Assembly: GCF_008180415.1 (NCBI RefSeq)
Contig: NZ_VTEI01000013.1
Span: 91,123-155,122 of the forward strand
Length of the DNA: 64,000 nucleotides
Direction of reading: 5' to 3'
DNA from: Rossellomorea vietnamensis
GTDB taxonomy: Bacteria; Bacillota; Bacilli; Bacillales; Bacillaceae_B
Of this stretch, positions 26,622 to 34,488 are shown one piece after another. A model generated the notes under the pieces. That model searched no databases. It was not told the origin of the DNA and worked only from the letters and a program-made list of their open reading frames with translations. A program made the position numbers and the translations under genes. The first letter of the stretch is position 1. Every line of letters starts with the position of its first letter.

Positions 26622-27581
26622 TCACACCGATAAAGACAACTGATTCTGCTGCAAATATTCCTCCAGCAAGTCCGGTGCGGTAAGGTACAGGAGACCATTC
26701 CCTTCTAATGCTTTCGGATAACCAAGCGGGATGGTCCGTTTAACAAGCTGAGCGTAAATCTCACATTCCGAAAGCTTTCTGTCAAAACTGGCTTCCTCGA
26801 GTAATTTTACCAATGCCAATGCCCCTGAAACATGAGGCGCTGACATTGAGGTACCGCTGAATTCGGCAAATTTGCCGCCGGGTATTGTAGAAAGTATCTT
26901 TTCTCCAGGTGCCACGAGATCGACTTCATTATTGGAGTTGGTGAAGTAAGATGAATTTCGTTCAAAGTCGATGGCCCCTACTGAAATGACTTCATTGTAA
27001 CAAGCTGGAAAGGAAAGTTCATCGGTTTCTGCATTCTCATCTCCTTCGTTGCCCGCAGCGCAGACAACAGAGATGTTAGCCGCCACCGCCTGCTTAATCA
27101 CGTCATGAAGAGGACCGTAGTCAGAGGGACCGCCAAGAGACATGGAAATAATGTCTACCCCTTGGTCAATGGCATACTGAATTCCATCCACGATCCAATC
27201 GTATCTCCCGCTGCCTTGTTCTCCCGCCAATACTTTAATAATCAGCAGACTGGCCTCCGGGGCAACCCCCACTACTCCAGATCCATTTTCGTTTGCTGCT
27301 ATTGTTCCGGCTACATGTGTACCATGTCCGTTGTAGTCTGTTACGTTCTCTTCATTGCCATCATCATCATTCGTGAAGTTGCGGGTACCCACAACCCGTC
27401 CCTGCAGATCCTCGTGATCTATGTCACAACCTGTGTCCAAAACAGCGACCGTAACACCTTTTCCTTTAACTGATTTCCACAGCTTCGGGGCTTGTACCAG
27501 GTCGACTCCTGCAGGCATTTCTGATGCAGTTTCCATGATTTCTTCTTTGACATAAGGAATTAATCTTACCGAACTCTTCAT
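26622..27581 (-). CDS. isp: Intracellular subtilisin-type serine protease (Isp)
   Basis: The start is ATG 27581, 7 bases after AGGAGG; the ATG at 27587 touches the ribosome site. The resulting 319 aa equals B. subtilis IspA. The catalytic triad is plain: Asp in VAVLDTGCD (about 49), His in NGHGTHVAGT (about 86), Ser in FSGTSMSAPHVSGA (about 250), with the oxyanion Asn in CAAGNEGD. There is no secretion signal; the short N-terminal LIPY extension is the inhibitory prosegment known in Isp enzymes. It degrades cytosolic proteins, mainly in stationary phase and sporulation. Confidence 0.95.
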   Translation of the reverse strand: MKSSVRLIPYVKEEIMETASEMPAGVDLVQAPKLWKSVKGKGVTVAVLDTGCDIDHEDLQGRVVGTRNFTNDDDGNEENVTDYNGHGTHVAGTIAANENGSGVVGVAPEASLLIIKVLAGEQGSGRYDWIVDGIQYAIDQGVDIISMSLGGPSDYGPLHDVIKQAVAANISVVCAAGNEGDENAETDELSFPACYNEVISVGAIDFERNSSYFTNSNNEVDLVAPGEKILSTIPGGKFAEFSGTSMSAPHVSGALALVKLLEEASFDRKLSECEIYAQLVKRTIPLGYPKALEGNGLLYLTAPDLLEEYLQQNQLSLSV

Positions 27582-27692
27582 AAGCATTCCTCCTGAAAAT
27601 CAAGTTAAAAACTGAACTTTCAGAAAATATACCACAAATAGGATCATTTTGGAAGAGTGAAAAGTAATAGTTCGATAGTAGAGTTTGACATT

Positions 27693-27710
27693 CAATGATC
27701 ATTATCATTG
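27693..27710. promoter_or_regulatory. Fur-box-like dyad
   Basis: CAATGATCATTATCATTG has 7-base inverted ends (CAATGAT/ATCATTG) and resembles part of a Fur box. TTGACA lies just before it at 27685-27690. It lies between the divergent isp and 2H-phosphoesterase genes, so its target is unclear. The rest of the 350-base gap holds a degraded relic of the GGAGCGGAA-type repeat. Confidence 0.3.
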
Positions 27711-27934
27711 TAAATAATTTTAAATAAATCAGGTCAGTTGAGGTGTTATTTTCCTTGAAGCTGCTAGACGAACGACGTTAATTTTCTCCAGCTGCTGGAA
27801 CTAGACGGCCAGCTTATCCCCAGGAAATCGTCCACCTCCCGCTCCCATCAAAAGAAATAATCTTATATAATGTAACTTGCAAATAATTTTAATGAGCATG
27901 ATTGTATAGATTGACTAAACCCGGAGGAGATTCT

Positions 27935-28447
27935 ATGATTGAAAGATCGATCACTATATTTCCAGAGTTTGAAAATGGCAGGCTTATTGATGAGCTGCGG
28001 TCGAAGTATGACCCTCTTTATCAATTGATTCCTCCTCATATTACTCTTGTCTTCCCATTCACCAGTGACCTGACTGCAGAACAACTGCATGCCCATATTG
28101 AGAGTGTGCTTTTGCACGAAAAACTCTTCTCCATAAAATTGCAGGGAGTGACTGGGGAGGGGAGTGAGTATCTTTTCTTAAATGTAAAAAAGGGAAATGA
28201 CGAGATCATCAGACTCCATGATCTCCTTTACACGGGTAGGTTGAGAGAATTCCTGTTCCGCGAACTGACTTATGTTCCCCACCTAACAGTAGGACGATTT
28301 AATGACACGGGTGATTTTAAAGCTGCCTTAAACGAAACAGCACAATTTACTGAAGAGTTTACGACCACTGTTAACCATATTGTTGTGGAGAAGATTGAAG
28401 AGAGCGGCCTGTCCCAGCCTGAGTTTTACGTTGATCTCAGGAATTAA
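27935..28447 (+). CDS. 2H phosphoesterase / 2'-5' RNA ligase-like protein
   Basis: GGAGGAGA at 27923 places the start at ATG 27935 (MIERSITIFPEF). The 170-aa protein carries the two HxT motifs that define the 2H phosphoesterase superfamily: PPHITLVFPF near residue 38 and VPHLTVGRF near residue 119, spaced as expected. Such enzymes act on cyclic phosphodiester bonds of RNA or nucleotides; the substrate here is unknown. It is followed, after about 70 bases, by the YebC-type gene in the same direction. Confidence 0.85.
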   Translation: MIERSITIFPEFENGRLIDELRSKYDPLYQLIPPHITLVFPFTSDLTAEQLHAHIESVLLHEKLFSIKLQGVTGEGSEYLFLNVKKGNDEIIRLHDLLYTGRLREFLFRELTYVPHLTVGRFNDTGDFKAALNETAQFTEEFTTTVNHIVVEKIEESGLSQPEFYVDLRN

Positions 28448-28520
28448 TCTCGAAACATCTCAGCTAATTGCGTTATAATAGAAAGGAAGTCTAGTAACAA
28501 TTTGAAAGAGAGTGGAAACT

Positions 28521-29240
28521 ATGGGTCGTAAGTGGAATAATATCAAAGAAAAGAAAGCTTCAAAAGATGCAAATACGAGTCGTATCTATTCTAAATTTGC
28601 CAAGGAAATCTATGTTGTCGCCAAGCAGGGAGAGCCGGATCCGGAAGCCAATCAGCCTTTGAAGTTCGTTCTTGAGCGCGCCAAAACATATAATGTACCA
28701 AGAAATATCATTGACCGCGCACTGGAAAAAGCAAAAGGCGGCACTGAAGAGAACTTTGATCAGCTCCGCTATGAGGGGTTTGGTCCAAACGGATCGATGA
28801 TCATAGTTGATGCTTTAACAAACAACGTAAATAGGACGGCTTCTGAAGTCCGTGCTGCTTTTGGTAAAAATGGCGGCAATATGGGTGTGAGCGGATCTGT
28901 TGCTTATATGTTCGATGCAACGGCTGTTGTGGGAATGGAAGGGAAAAGTGCCGAAGAAGCTCTGGAAATCCTGATGGACGCCGACGTTGATGCCAGAGAT
29001 ATCATTGAAGAAGATGAAGCGGTCATCATCTATGCGGAACCTGATCAATTCCATGCGGTTCAACAAGCTTTCAGAGATGCTGGGGTAACGGATTTCACTG
29101 TGGCAGAACTAACGATGCTTGCGCAGAATGATATCAGCCTTCCAGAAGACACTCAAGCTGATTTTGAAAAATTAATTGATGCAATTGAAGACTTGGAAGA
29201 TGTTCAGCAGGTCTACCATAATGTAGATTTGGGAGAATGA
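28521..29240 (+). CDS. yeeI: YebC/PmpR-family regulatory/translation factor
   Basis: I use the ATG at 28521 (MGRKWNNIKEKKASKD), the standard N-terminus of the family; an in-frame GTG at 28512 is the alternative. The 239-aa protein matches the YebC family throughout: DANTSRIYSKFAKEIY, then ERAKTYNVPRNIIDRALEKA, then YEGFGPNGSMIIVDALTNNV and GVSGSVAYMF. Members are reported as DNA-binding regulators and, more recently, as ribosome-associated factors easing proline-rich stalls; which applies here is not known. A terminator follows at once. Confidence 0.92.
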   Translation: MGRKWNNIKEKKASKDANTSRIYSKFAKEIYVVAKQGEPDPEANQPLKFVLERAKTYNVPRNIIDRALEKAKGGTEENFDQLRYEGFGPNGSMIIVDALTNNVNRTASEVRAAFGKNGGNMGVSGSVAYMFDATAVVGMEGKSAEEALEILMDADVDARDIIEEDEAVIIYAEPDQFHAVQQAFRDAGVTDFTVAELTMLAQNDISLPEDTQADFEKLIDAIEDLEDVQQVYHNVDLGE

Positions 29241-29251
29241 TCTTCCGGAAT

Positions 29252-29279
29252 GCCCTCCCCGTCTTTGGGAGGGTTTTTT
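29252..29279 (+). terminator. Terminator of the YebC-type gene
   Basis: CCCTCCC and GGGAGGG flank a 7-base loop and are followed by six T. Confidence 0.92.
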
Positions 29280-29782
29280 CATCGAATTTTAAGTCTGTAA
29301 GATTTAACTATTACCCCGTCATTCACTGGTTCAAAATCGCTTTCAGGTTGATGTTCAAAGCCAATTTTCTCATACAAATGGATAGCACCTTCCATGAATT
29401 CGCCAGTATGAAGCCCAATATATTCATATCCTCTCCCTTCAGAACGGCGGATGCATTCTTCAATTAACTGCCTGGCAACCCCTTGTTTTCTTGCCTGCCT
29501 GTCTACAGCGAGCATTCTAATTTCAGGATGGGCAGAAACGGTGAATAGCCCTTTATAGGCATCAATGTTTCCTGGATACAATACTACACTTCCGACAATT
29601 TTCCCTTCTAGTTCTGCAACGAGAACTTCCGCTCCGCTGTCTTCGCCGAATCCAGAAGAAATTGCACTTCTCAAGCCTTCCCAATGATCAGCAGAAAGCT
29701 TTCGAGCATGTTCCTCATAAGCCTCAACACGCTGCTTTTGAATCTGTTGGAGCTCATGAGCTTCTGATAAACGTATTTTCAT
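29279..29782 (-). CDS. GNAT-family N-acetyltransferase
   Basis: ATG at 29782 with AAAGGAGG upstream. The 167-aa protein has the GNAT core: a strand IVGSVVLYPG, then the acetyl-CoA loop RMLAVDRQARKQGVARQLIE near residue 95, and the C-terminal helix LYEKIGFEHQPE. The first helix is unusually polar. Substrate unknown. It ends against the terminator of the convergent YebC-type gene. The 339-base gap upstream (29783-30121) holds only the next terminator and no gene I would defend. Confidence 0.85.
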   Translation of the reverse strand: MKIRLSEAHELQQIQKQRVEAYEEHARKLSADHWEGLRSAISSGFGEDSGAEVLVAELEGKIVGSVVLYPGNIDAYKGLFTVSAHPEIRMLAVDRQARKQGVARQLIEECIRRSEGRGYEYIGLHTGEFMEGAIHLYEKIGFEHQPESDFEPVNDGVIVKSYRLKIR

Positions 29783-30078
29783 ACTTATCCTCCTTTAAAA
29801 ATCTTACTAAGCAAGCGAAGAAATATATTCAGGGTTGTCCTGCTTCTGAGGAAGACAGTCCAACTGCTATACTTTTTCTCTACTCTTCAAGGTTCTTCCT
29901 TCTTTGAAATTTTCCTTCTAAGACATGGAAAAAAGGGCGGAATGAGGGAGGATAATAATTCAGATGCCTTGAAAACAATCAGGTCTTTCACTCAGTTAGA
30001 TAAGAAGGCATCGATTGTTGGAGTGGCAAAGCATCTACAGGGGATTTATTTGTGTGTATCATCAGTTCTATACAGAAA

Positions 30079-30110
30079 TAAAAAAATAAGCACGCAATTC
30101 AGCGTGCTTG
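30079..30110 (-). terminator. Terminator of the YdaG-like gene
   Basis: AAGCACGC/GCGTGCTT with a 6-base loop is followed on the reverse strand by TATTTTTTTA. Confidence 0.88.
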
Positions 30111-30121
30111 CCTCTAGAATC

Positions 30122-30544
30122 TTACAAATCAAGTACTTTTGGCTCTTCGCCATTCTTATTCATCAAACGGTATTGAGTTGGATGAATCTCCAAAATGATT
30201 AAGTCCGGGTCGTCCGGTCCTTTAAACCATTTTTTCATTTCGTCATCCCAAAGTTTTTCTTTGAGGCTTTCATCTTTGCTGATCTGAACTTTTCCTTCGA
30301 CCTCAACATAAGCATCTCCATAGCCGTCGCCTTCATATCCAAGCAGTACATGGACATGTGGGTTCTGCTCAATCTCATCGGCTTTATGGGTTTCGCTGCT
30401 GGTAGGTGTTAAGAGTGTCAGGTCATCATTGAAAAAAGTCATGTATCGAGAATGAGGTTTGTTTTCAATAACGGTAGCCAGTGTTCCAACCATGCTGTTT
30501 TCAAGGACATTAAGAACTTCTTGCTTCAAATCGGTTTGTGACAA
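30122..30544 (-). CDS. ydaG: General stress protein 26-like, FMN-binding split barrel (YdaG)
   Basis: TTG start at 30544 with AAAGGAGATG about 9 bases upstream. The 140-aa protein matches the pyridoxamine-phosphate-oxidase-like YdaG group: NSMVGTLATVIENKPHSRYM, then THKADEIEQNPHVHVLLGYE, then a WFKGPDDPDLIILEI segment near the end. Length equals B. subtilis YdaG. The family is sigma-B-induced and binds flavin in related proteins; the reaction is not known. A sigma-B-like promoter is present upstream. Confidence 0.87.
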   Translation of the reverse strand: MSQTDLKQEVLNVLENSMVGTLATVIENKPHSRYMTFFNDDLTLLTPTSSETHKADEIEQNPHVHVLLGYEGDGYGDAYVEVEGKVQISKDESLKEKLWDDEMKKWFKGPDDPDLIILEIHPTQYRLMNKNGEEPKVLDL

Positions 30545-30579
30545 AATCTCATCTCCTTTTGATTTATTTCACTTGTATT

Positions 30580-30606
30580 TATTCCTTAATTGGAGGATTT
30601 ATAAAC
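30580..30606 (-). promoter_or_regulatory. Sigma-B-like promoter of the ydaG-type gene
   Basis: On the reverse strand, GTTTAT (30606-30601) and GGAATA (30585-30580) are separated by 15 bases, about 35 bases before the TTG start. The -10 is weaker than those at 11610 and 12643. Confidence 0.4.
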
Positions 30607-30630
30607 ATGTGGATGTGCACAAACAAAAGA

Positions 30631-30671
30631 GGTGCCTGGAAACTGAACCAGCTGTTTAGTTTCCAGGCACC
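30631..30671 (-). terminator. Terminator of the ywbE unit
   Basis: The perfect 14-bp arms GGTGCCTGGAAACT/AGTTTCCAGGCACC are followed on the reverse strand by TCTTTTGTTT. It lies 12 bases past the ywbE stop. Confidence 0.75.
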
Positions 30672-30682
30672 ATTGGGAAAGT

Positions 30683-30877
30683 TTATTGTATTATATTTTT
30701 TACCCTGCCAACTTGTCCATCTGCAAGGCGGACTTTAATGCCGTGGGGATGCGTTGCCGAGTTGGTGAGGATATCTTTTACAGTGCCTCTCGTGGTATTT
30801 CCGCTTCTCTGGTCTTTTTTCAGGACGATATCAACTTCGATACCTGGTTTAATATTGGCGCGCTGTTGACCGTTCAT
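30683..30877 (-). CDS. ywbE: YwbE family protein, 64 aa
   Basis: ATG at 30877, one base after the stop of the preceding 57-aa gene, with GGGGG as ribosome site. The 64-aa sequence matches YwbE over its whole length: RANIKPGIEVDIVLKKDQRS, then TTRGTVKDILTNSATHPHGI, then DGQVGRVKNI. This is a small beta-barrel-like protein of unknown function. The near-overlap with the upstream gene implies translational coupling. Confidence 0.92.
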   Translation of the reverse strand: MNGQQRANIKPGIEVDIVLKKDQRSGNTTRGTVKDILTNSATHPHGIKVRLADGQVGRVKNIIQ

Positions 30878-30878
30878 A

Positions 30879-31052
30879 TTAAACCCCCGTTCGTTTCTTT
30901 TGATTATTAGGCTTTTTGGTGAGCTGGCTTTTGAGCGGCTGGGTCGATTTCACAAGTCTGTTGGGGTTGCTGCCGGATTGTTGTTTCTTTTGTGCGAGCT
31001 TTTCCTTCATTGCTTCTGCAAGGCTGATTTTCTTTTTCTCGGTTGATGACAT
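30879..31052 (-). CDS. Small basic protein, 57 aa, upstream of ywbE
   Basis: ATG at 31052 has AAGGAGAG 8 bases upstream. The frame codes MSSTEKKKISLAEAMKEKLA, continues through KQQSGSNPNRLVKS and ends in KKRTGV at the TAA at 30881-30879. The protein is strongly basic, with a helical start (SLAEAMKEKLAQKK), and could bind nucleic acid; that is inference. I know no named family. A good ribosome site and the one-base gap to ywbE make it a real gene. Confidence 0.75.
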   Translation of the reverse strand: MSSTEKKKISLAEAMKEKLAQKKQQSGSNPNRLVKSTQPLKSQLTKKPNNQKKRTGV

Positions 31053-31181
31053 CTGGGTGTCTCTCCTTCATCTGTTTTCATCTATTATAGATCATATTGA
31101 GGCTGAAAGTAAGGTATTCACGTATTTGGGCGTAATTACATAGGATAGTTGGCAAAAGCCCAGCAGGAGGAGTGGTGAAAA

Positions 31182-31709
31182 ATGTCTTATTATTACGGTG
31201 TTCAGCAGGGATATTATAATGGCTATCTTCCTTATAGAAATGTTCCTTCGATTTCCTATGCCCAAATTGAAGGAGGGCCTCTGGCTCCAAACTTAAAAGG
31301 ATATGTTTTTTTCAGAGAAGTGCCAAATGGGACGGAGGTTCATGTAGAAGTAAATGGGCTGCCGGAGTTCAAACCAGCCCAAGGAGAGCAGAATCCAATC
31401 GGACCACACGGATTTCACCTTCATGAAAATGGCAGTTGTGATATCGGTGACAAAGAAGAGCCATTTAAAGCAGCAGGCGGCCATTGGAACCCAGACGGTG
31501 AACCCCATGGAAACCATGCAGGCGATTTCCCGGTCCTTTTTTCCAATAATGGCTATGCGAGAATGACTTTCTTTACCAACAGATTCAGACCAGAGGACAT
31601 AGTAGGGAAAGCTGTCATCATTCACCAGAGTCCGGATGATTACCGGTCCCAGCCATCGGGCGACGCGGGGAAGCGATTGGCTTGCGGTTTGATTGTGAAG
31701 TATCAATGA
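31182..31709 (+). CDS. Cu/Zn superoxide dismutase-family protein, cytosolic form
   Basis: ATG at 31182 with GGAGGAG upstream. The 175-aa protein has the SOD fold with all metal ligands by eye: HxH in GFHLHENGSC, then GGHWNPDGEPHGNHAGDFP supplying the bridging and zinc His/Asp residues in a shortened loop, and His in AVIIHQSPDDYRSQ. The guiding Arg and second Cys are in GKRLACG. Unlike B. subtilis YojM there is no lipoprotein or secretion signal; the N-terminus is Tyr-rich (MSYYYGVQQGYYNGYLPYRN), like spore-coat proteins. It would dismutate superoxide, perhaps in the spore coat or cytosol; location is inference. Confidence 0.88.
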   Translation: MSYYYGVQQGYYNGYLPYRNVPSISYAQIEGGPLAPNLKGYVFFREVPNGTEVHVEVNGLPEFKPAQGEQNPIGPHGFHLHENGSCDIGDKEEPFKAAGGHWNPDGEPHGNHAGDFPVLFSNNGYARMTFFTNRFRPEDIVGKAVIIHQSPDDYRSQPSGDAGKRLACGLIVKYQ

Positions 31710-31715
31710 TCTTTG

Positions 31716-31745
31716 GAGTACAGACTTTTCTGTACTCTTTTTTTT
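31716..31745 (+). terminator. Terminator of the SOD-like gene
   Basis: GAGTACAG/CTGTACTC with a 6-base loop is followed by eight T. Confidence 0.92.
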
Positions 31746-31817
31746 GATTTAACATTGAATGTAGAGGTTTATTTTGTAATAATTGGAATTAATTAAAAGT
31801 ATAGGGGGAGCAATATT

Positions 31818-32006
31818 TTGAAAAAAACTGGGTTACCCATGATTGTATCTTTAGCAGTACTAATTGGTTTGCCGGTGTTTTTTCTGTTCATTTCCTTTAT
31901 TACCGGTCAGTGGGGCTATCTTTTCTGGAGCCTGCCTCCGTCCTTTTTAGCCGGATTTACTGGTCTGATGGTCTCAAGGAATAATTCAAGAATGAAGAAT
32001 GTTTAA
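31818..32006 (+). CDS. Small membrane protein, 62 aa
   Basis: TTG at 31818 with GGGGGAG about 8 bases upstream. Two hydrophobic helices are separated by a short turn (FITGQWGY), followed by a basic tail (SRNNSRMKNV). No family recognised. The next gene, also a small two- to three-helix protein with a TTG start and similar opening MKK, begins 117 bases on; the two may be a transcript. Confidence 0.6.
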   Translation: MKKTGLPMIVSLAVLIGLPVFFLFISFITGQWGYLFWSLPPSFLAGFTGLMVSRNNSRMKNV

Positions 32007-32123
32007 GAAGTTGAGGTTGAATTGTTAAGGTGAAAACTAGGATATTGAAACTTTTATTGGTTGGAGTCGTATAAAATAGTACAAAGGTTTTTACCGAGGA
32101 TAAAAATATGGGAGGGTGCTATT

Positions 32124-32366
32124 TTGAAAAAAGTTTTGATCTTTTTGACAAGCTTTCTTGTATTGTATGCAGTCTTGCAAATTGGTTCCGGTTTGGTCCT
32201 TACAGCATTGTATACACCAGACATAGCAGGAGCTTGGGAGACAAGCACTGCTTTATCAAGTGAGGTTTCTTTTGGCGGAGGCTTTACGTACTTCAGCCTG
32301 ATCTTTCTACTAATTGCCGCTTTGCTGGCAGCCTTTGTTTCTAAATTCTTTCAGAAGAAGTATTGA
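32124..32366 (+). CDS. Small membrane protein, 80 aa
   Basis: TTG at 32124 (MKKVLIFLTSFLVLYAVLQI) with GGGAGGGTG about 6 bases upstream; the earlier in-frame ATG has no site. Two hydrophobic helices lie at about residues 4-28 and 55-73, linked by a polar loop (TPDIAGAWETSTALSSEVSF), with a basic C-terminus. No known family recognised. A 52-bp repeat array follows. Confidence 0.6.
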   Translation: MKKVLIFLTSFLVLYAVLQIGSGLVLTALYTPDIAGAWETSTALSSEVSFGGGFTYFSLIFLLIAALLAAFVSKFFQKKY

Positions 32367-32424
32367 AGAGCAGGAAGCCCTGGTGCACTGCATATTTTAC
32401 AGACACACAGGGATCGTATGAAGA

Positions 32425-32612
32425 GATCTTTTTACAGCATGTAATTCTGATTGGTTGGAAGTGAGGCCGTATAAAAGGACTTTATACAGCATGTAATTCT
32501 GATTAGATGGATGTGATGCCGTATAAAAGCCCTTTATACAGCATGTAATTCTAGTTAAGGTAGAGTTGATGCCATATAAAAGGACTTTATACAGCATGTA
32601 ATTCTAGTTTTT
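32425..32612. repeat. Four-unit intergenic array, period 52 bp
   Basis: CAGCATGTAATTCT recurs at 32435, 32487, 32539 and 32592 (spacing 52, 52, 53). Each junction carries a small hairpin, GTATAAA-N5-TTTATAC. No gene lies in this stretch. Confidence 0.9.
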
Positions 32613-32687
32613 GAAGATCTGCTGCAGTTTAAAAACGCTGCAAACTTACGAACACTCACCACGCTCATAGACAAGCTCATAACAGAA

Positions 32688-32717
32688 GAGGGCAAAACCG
32701 CATTTGGTTTTGCCCTC
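32688..32717 (-). terminator. Terminator of the YeiH-type gene
   Basis: The perfect 12-bp arms GAGGGCAAAACC/GGTTTTGCCCTC have a 6-base loop. The T-run on the reverse strand is short. Confidence 0.72.
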
Positions 32718-32748
32718 AATCAGTTAAGGCTCTCCTGGTCCAATCATT

Positions 32749-33765
32749 TTACAATAAAAACAAGATCATAACCAGACTGACCACAGATACCGTCACAGAT
32801 GCTGCCAGACCGGCAATCAACGGTTTCCATCCAAGTTTGGCGAACTGCTTGAGGTTCACCTGCAAGCCGACAGCGGCCATTACCATAATGATGATGAATT
32901 TTGCGGTGTCTGTCACTGCTTCTTCAACAGCTCCTGGAATGATGCCGAACGAATTCACGATACTTACAGCCAGGAAAAGAAGGACAAACCAAGGAAATGC
33001 TTTTCTTGCGGCCGTTGAACCCCTGGGCGTATCTGTTTTCAGAAGCAGCGGAAGTACAAGAATCAGCGGAAGCAAAAACAGGGTCCTTGCCAGCTTCACG
33101 GTAGTTGCGACTTGGCCGGCTTCGTTTCCGTATACATAACCAACTGCGATGGCCGAAGAAGTATCATGGACAGCTGTGCCCGCCCAGATTCCAAACGACA
33201 TGGAATTCAGGTCCAGCACATGTCCGACCATCGGATATAAGAAAAAGGCAATAAGATTAAAAAAGACAATGATTGAAATGGCGTATGCCGTTTCGTTATC
33301 ATCAGAATCTATCACCCCTTTGACGGCGGAAATGGCCGTTGCCCCGCAGATGCTTGTGCCAACCCCAATCAGCAAAGAGAGCTTGCGGTCCATCTTCAGC
33401 AGGCTTCCTGCCCACACGGTCATAACAATTCCCAATATGACAGAGACCAAAATAATCCAAAGCGATTGTCTGCCAATCAAGAGGATGTCGGCGAGGCTGA
33501 GGCTGACCCCAAGCATGACCACTGCCGCTTTTAATAGCTTTTTCAAGGTGAGTGAGAGCCCAGGCTGAAAAACGGCATGTACTCCAACGGTATTGTTAAT
33601 GGCAATACCAAGGATGATGGCAAATAAAATACTTCCCACGAGAGGGAAAAGGGTGCCAAGATACTTGGCTGCCCCTGCTATGATCAATAATAAAAGGATG
33701 CCGCTGCTCCATTTGGGGAGGCGTGCAGCAATCCTTTTGTTTAAAACGTCCTGCAAATCATCCAC
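32749..33765 (-). CDS. YeiH/UPF0324 family putative sulfate exporter
   Basis: The 338-aa protein is a ten-helix membrane protein with the UPF0324 signatures: LGIAINNTVGVHAVFQPGL, VMLGVSLSLADILLIGRQSL, GVGTSICGATAISAVKGVID, and GTAVHDTSSAIAVGYVYGNE. It starts at the GTG at 33765, but GAGGAG sits very close; the TTG three codons on is a workable alternative. The family is annotated as putative sulfate exporters on weak evidence. Its nearness to a sulfonate-type ABC operon (34489-37256) is suggestive, but it is not in that operon. Confidence 0.85.
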   Translation of the reverse strand: MDDLQDVLNKRIAARLPKWSSGILLLLIIAGAAKYLGTLFPLVGSILFAIILGIAINNTVGVHAVFQPGLSLTLKKLLKAAVVMLGVSLSLADILLIGRQSLWIILVSVILGIVMTVWAGSLLKMDRKLSLLIGVGTSICGATAISAVKGVIDSDDNETAYAISIIVFFNLIAFFLYPMVGHVLDLNSMSFGIWAGTAVHDTSSAIAVGYVYGNEAGQVATTVKLARTLFLLPLILVLPLLLKTDTPRGSTAARKAFPWFVLLFLAVSIVNSFGIIPGAVEEAVTDTAKFIIIMVMAAVGLQVNLKQFAKLGWKPLIAGLAASVTVSVVSLVMILFLL

Positions 33766-33843
33766 TGCTCCTCTATGCTGCTAAGCAATTGTTGTATTCA
33801 ATACTGAGTTTCCTATTAGTATCTTATCAAAACTGAGAGGAAA

Positions 33844-34434
33844 TTAGTTCAATTTCTTAATGTCTTCGATCATTTCATCAAAAGGAGGGTCACTTACACC
33901 TTCGTATTGTTTCAAGACAGTGCCATTTTCACTGATTAAGTAAAAGGATGTGCCGTGAACAAATTGATTGGATCCTTCCACTTTAGCAGCCGGTGTGTTA
34001 AAGGATCGGTTGGCGAACAGTTCAATTTCTTCTTGTGTATACCCCGTCAGGAAATCCCAGTGAGCTAAGTCTGCTTCATAATGCTGGCTGTATTCGGTCA
34101 AAACCTCTGGTGTGTCGTTCTCTGGATCGATGCTGAAGGAGATCAGTTTAACATCTTCCTCCAGATTTGCTTCTTTCAGCTTTTTTTGCAAATGGGCCAT
34201 ATTCGCCGTCATGGGAAGGCAGACCGTGTCACAGCTGGTAAATATAAAATCTGCAAACGTAATGCGTCCTTTAAGCCCGCTTAACGTTACAGCCTCTCCA
34301 TCCTGATTGACGGCGGAAAATTCTTCTATTTCCATACTCATAGGGAATGTCTCTTCAATATTTTCCGAGCTGGAGCAGCCTGTGAAAAGTAATCCTGCGA
34401 AGATGAGGAGTGCGGCAGGTTTAATCCATTTCAT
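33844..34434 (-). CDS. ypmQ: Sco1/SenC family copper chaperone lipoprotein
   Basis: The 196-aa protein starts with a lipoprotein signal (LLIFAGLLFTGCSSS; lipidated Cys near residue 20) and has a thioredoxin-like fold. The copper site is intact: CxxxC in FTSCDTVCLPMT and the distal His in QFVHGTSFYL. It fits B. subtilis YpmQ (193 aa), needed for CuA assembly in cytochrome c oxidase on the outer face of the membrane. Transcribed alone on the reverse strand after the terminator of the ABC operon. Confidence 0.9.
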   Translation of the reverse strand: MKWIKPAALLIFAGLLFTGCSSSENIEETFPMSMEIEEFSAVNQDGEAVTLSGLKGRITFADFIFTSCDTVCLPMTANMAHLQKKLKEANLEEDVKLISFSIDPENDTPEVLTEYSQHYEADLAHWDFLTGYTQEEIELFANRSFNTPAAKVEGSNQFVHGTSFYLISENGTVLKQYEGVSDPPFDEMIEDIKKLN

Positions 34435-34446
34435 GATTTGTCCCCC

Positions 34447-34480
34447 TTAAAAACGGCTGATCCACATTGAGGATCAGCCG
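34447..34480 (-). terminator. Terminator of the sulfonate-type ABC operon
   Basis: CGGCTGATCC/GGATCAGCCG with a 7-base loop is followed on the reverse strand by TTTTTAA, just after the binding-protein gene. Confidence 0.88.
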
Positions 34481-34488
34481 CTGAATAA

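Noticed and set aside
27685..27716. Complete sigma-A promoter at TTGACA near the Fur-like dyad
   Set aside because: No -10 at an acceptable distance; the nearest TAAATA is 20 bases away.
29942..30202. 86-codon frame on the plus strand
   Set aside because: It crosses the terminator at 30088 and the end of the convergent ydaG-type gene; no ribosome site.
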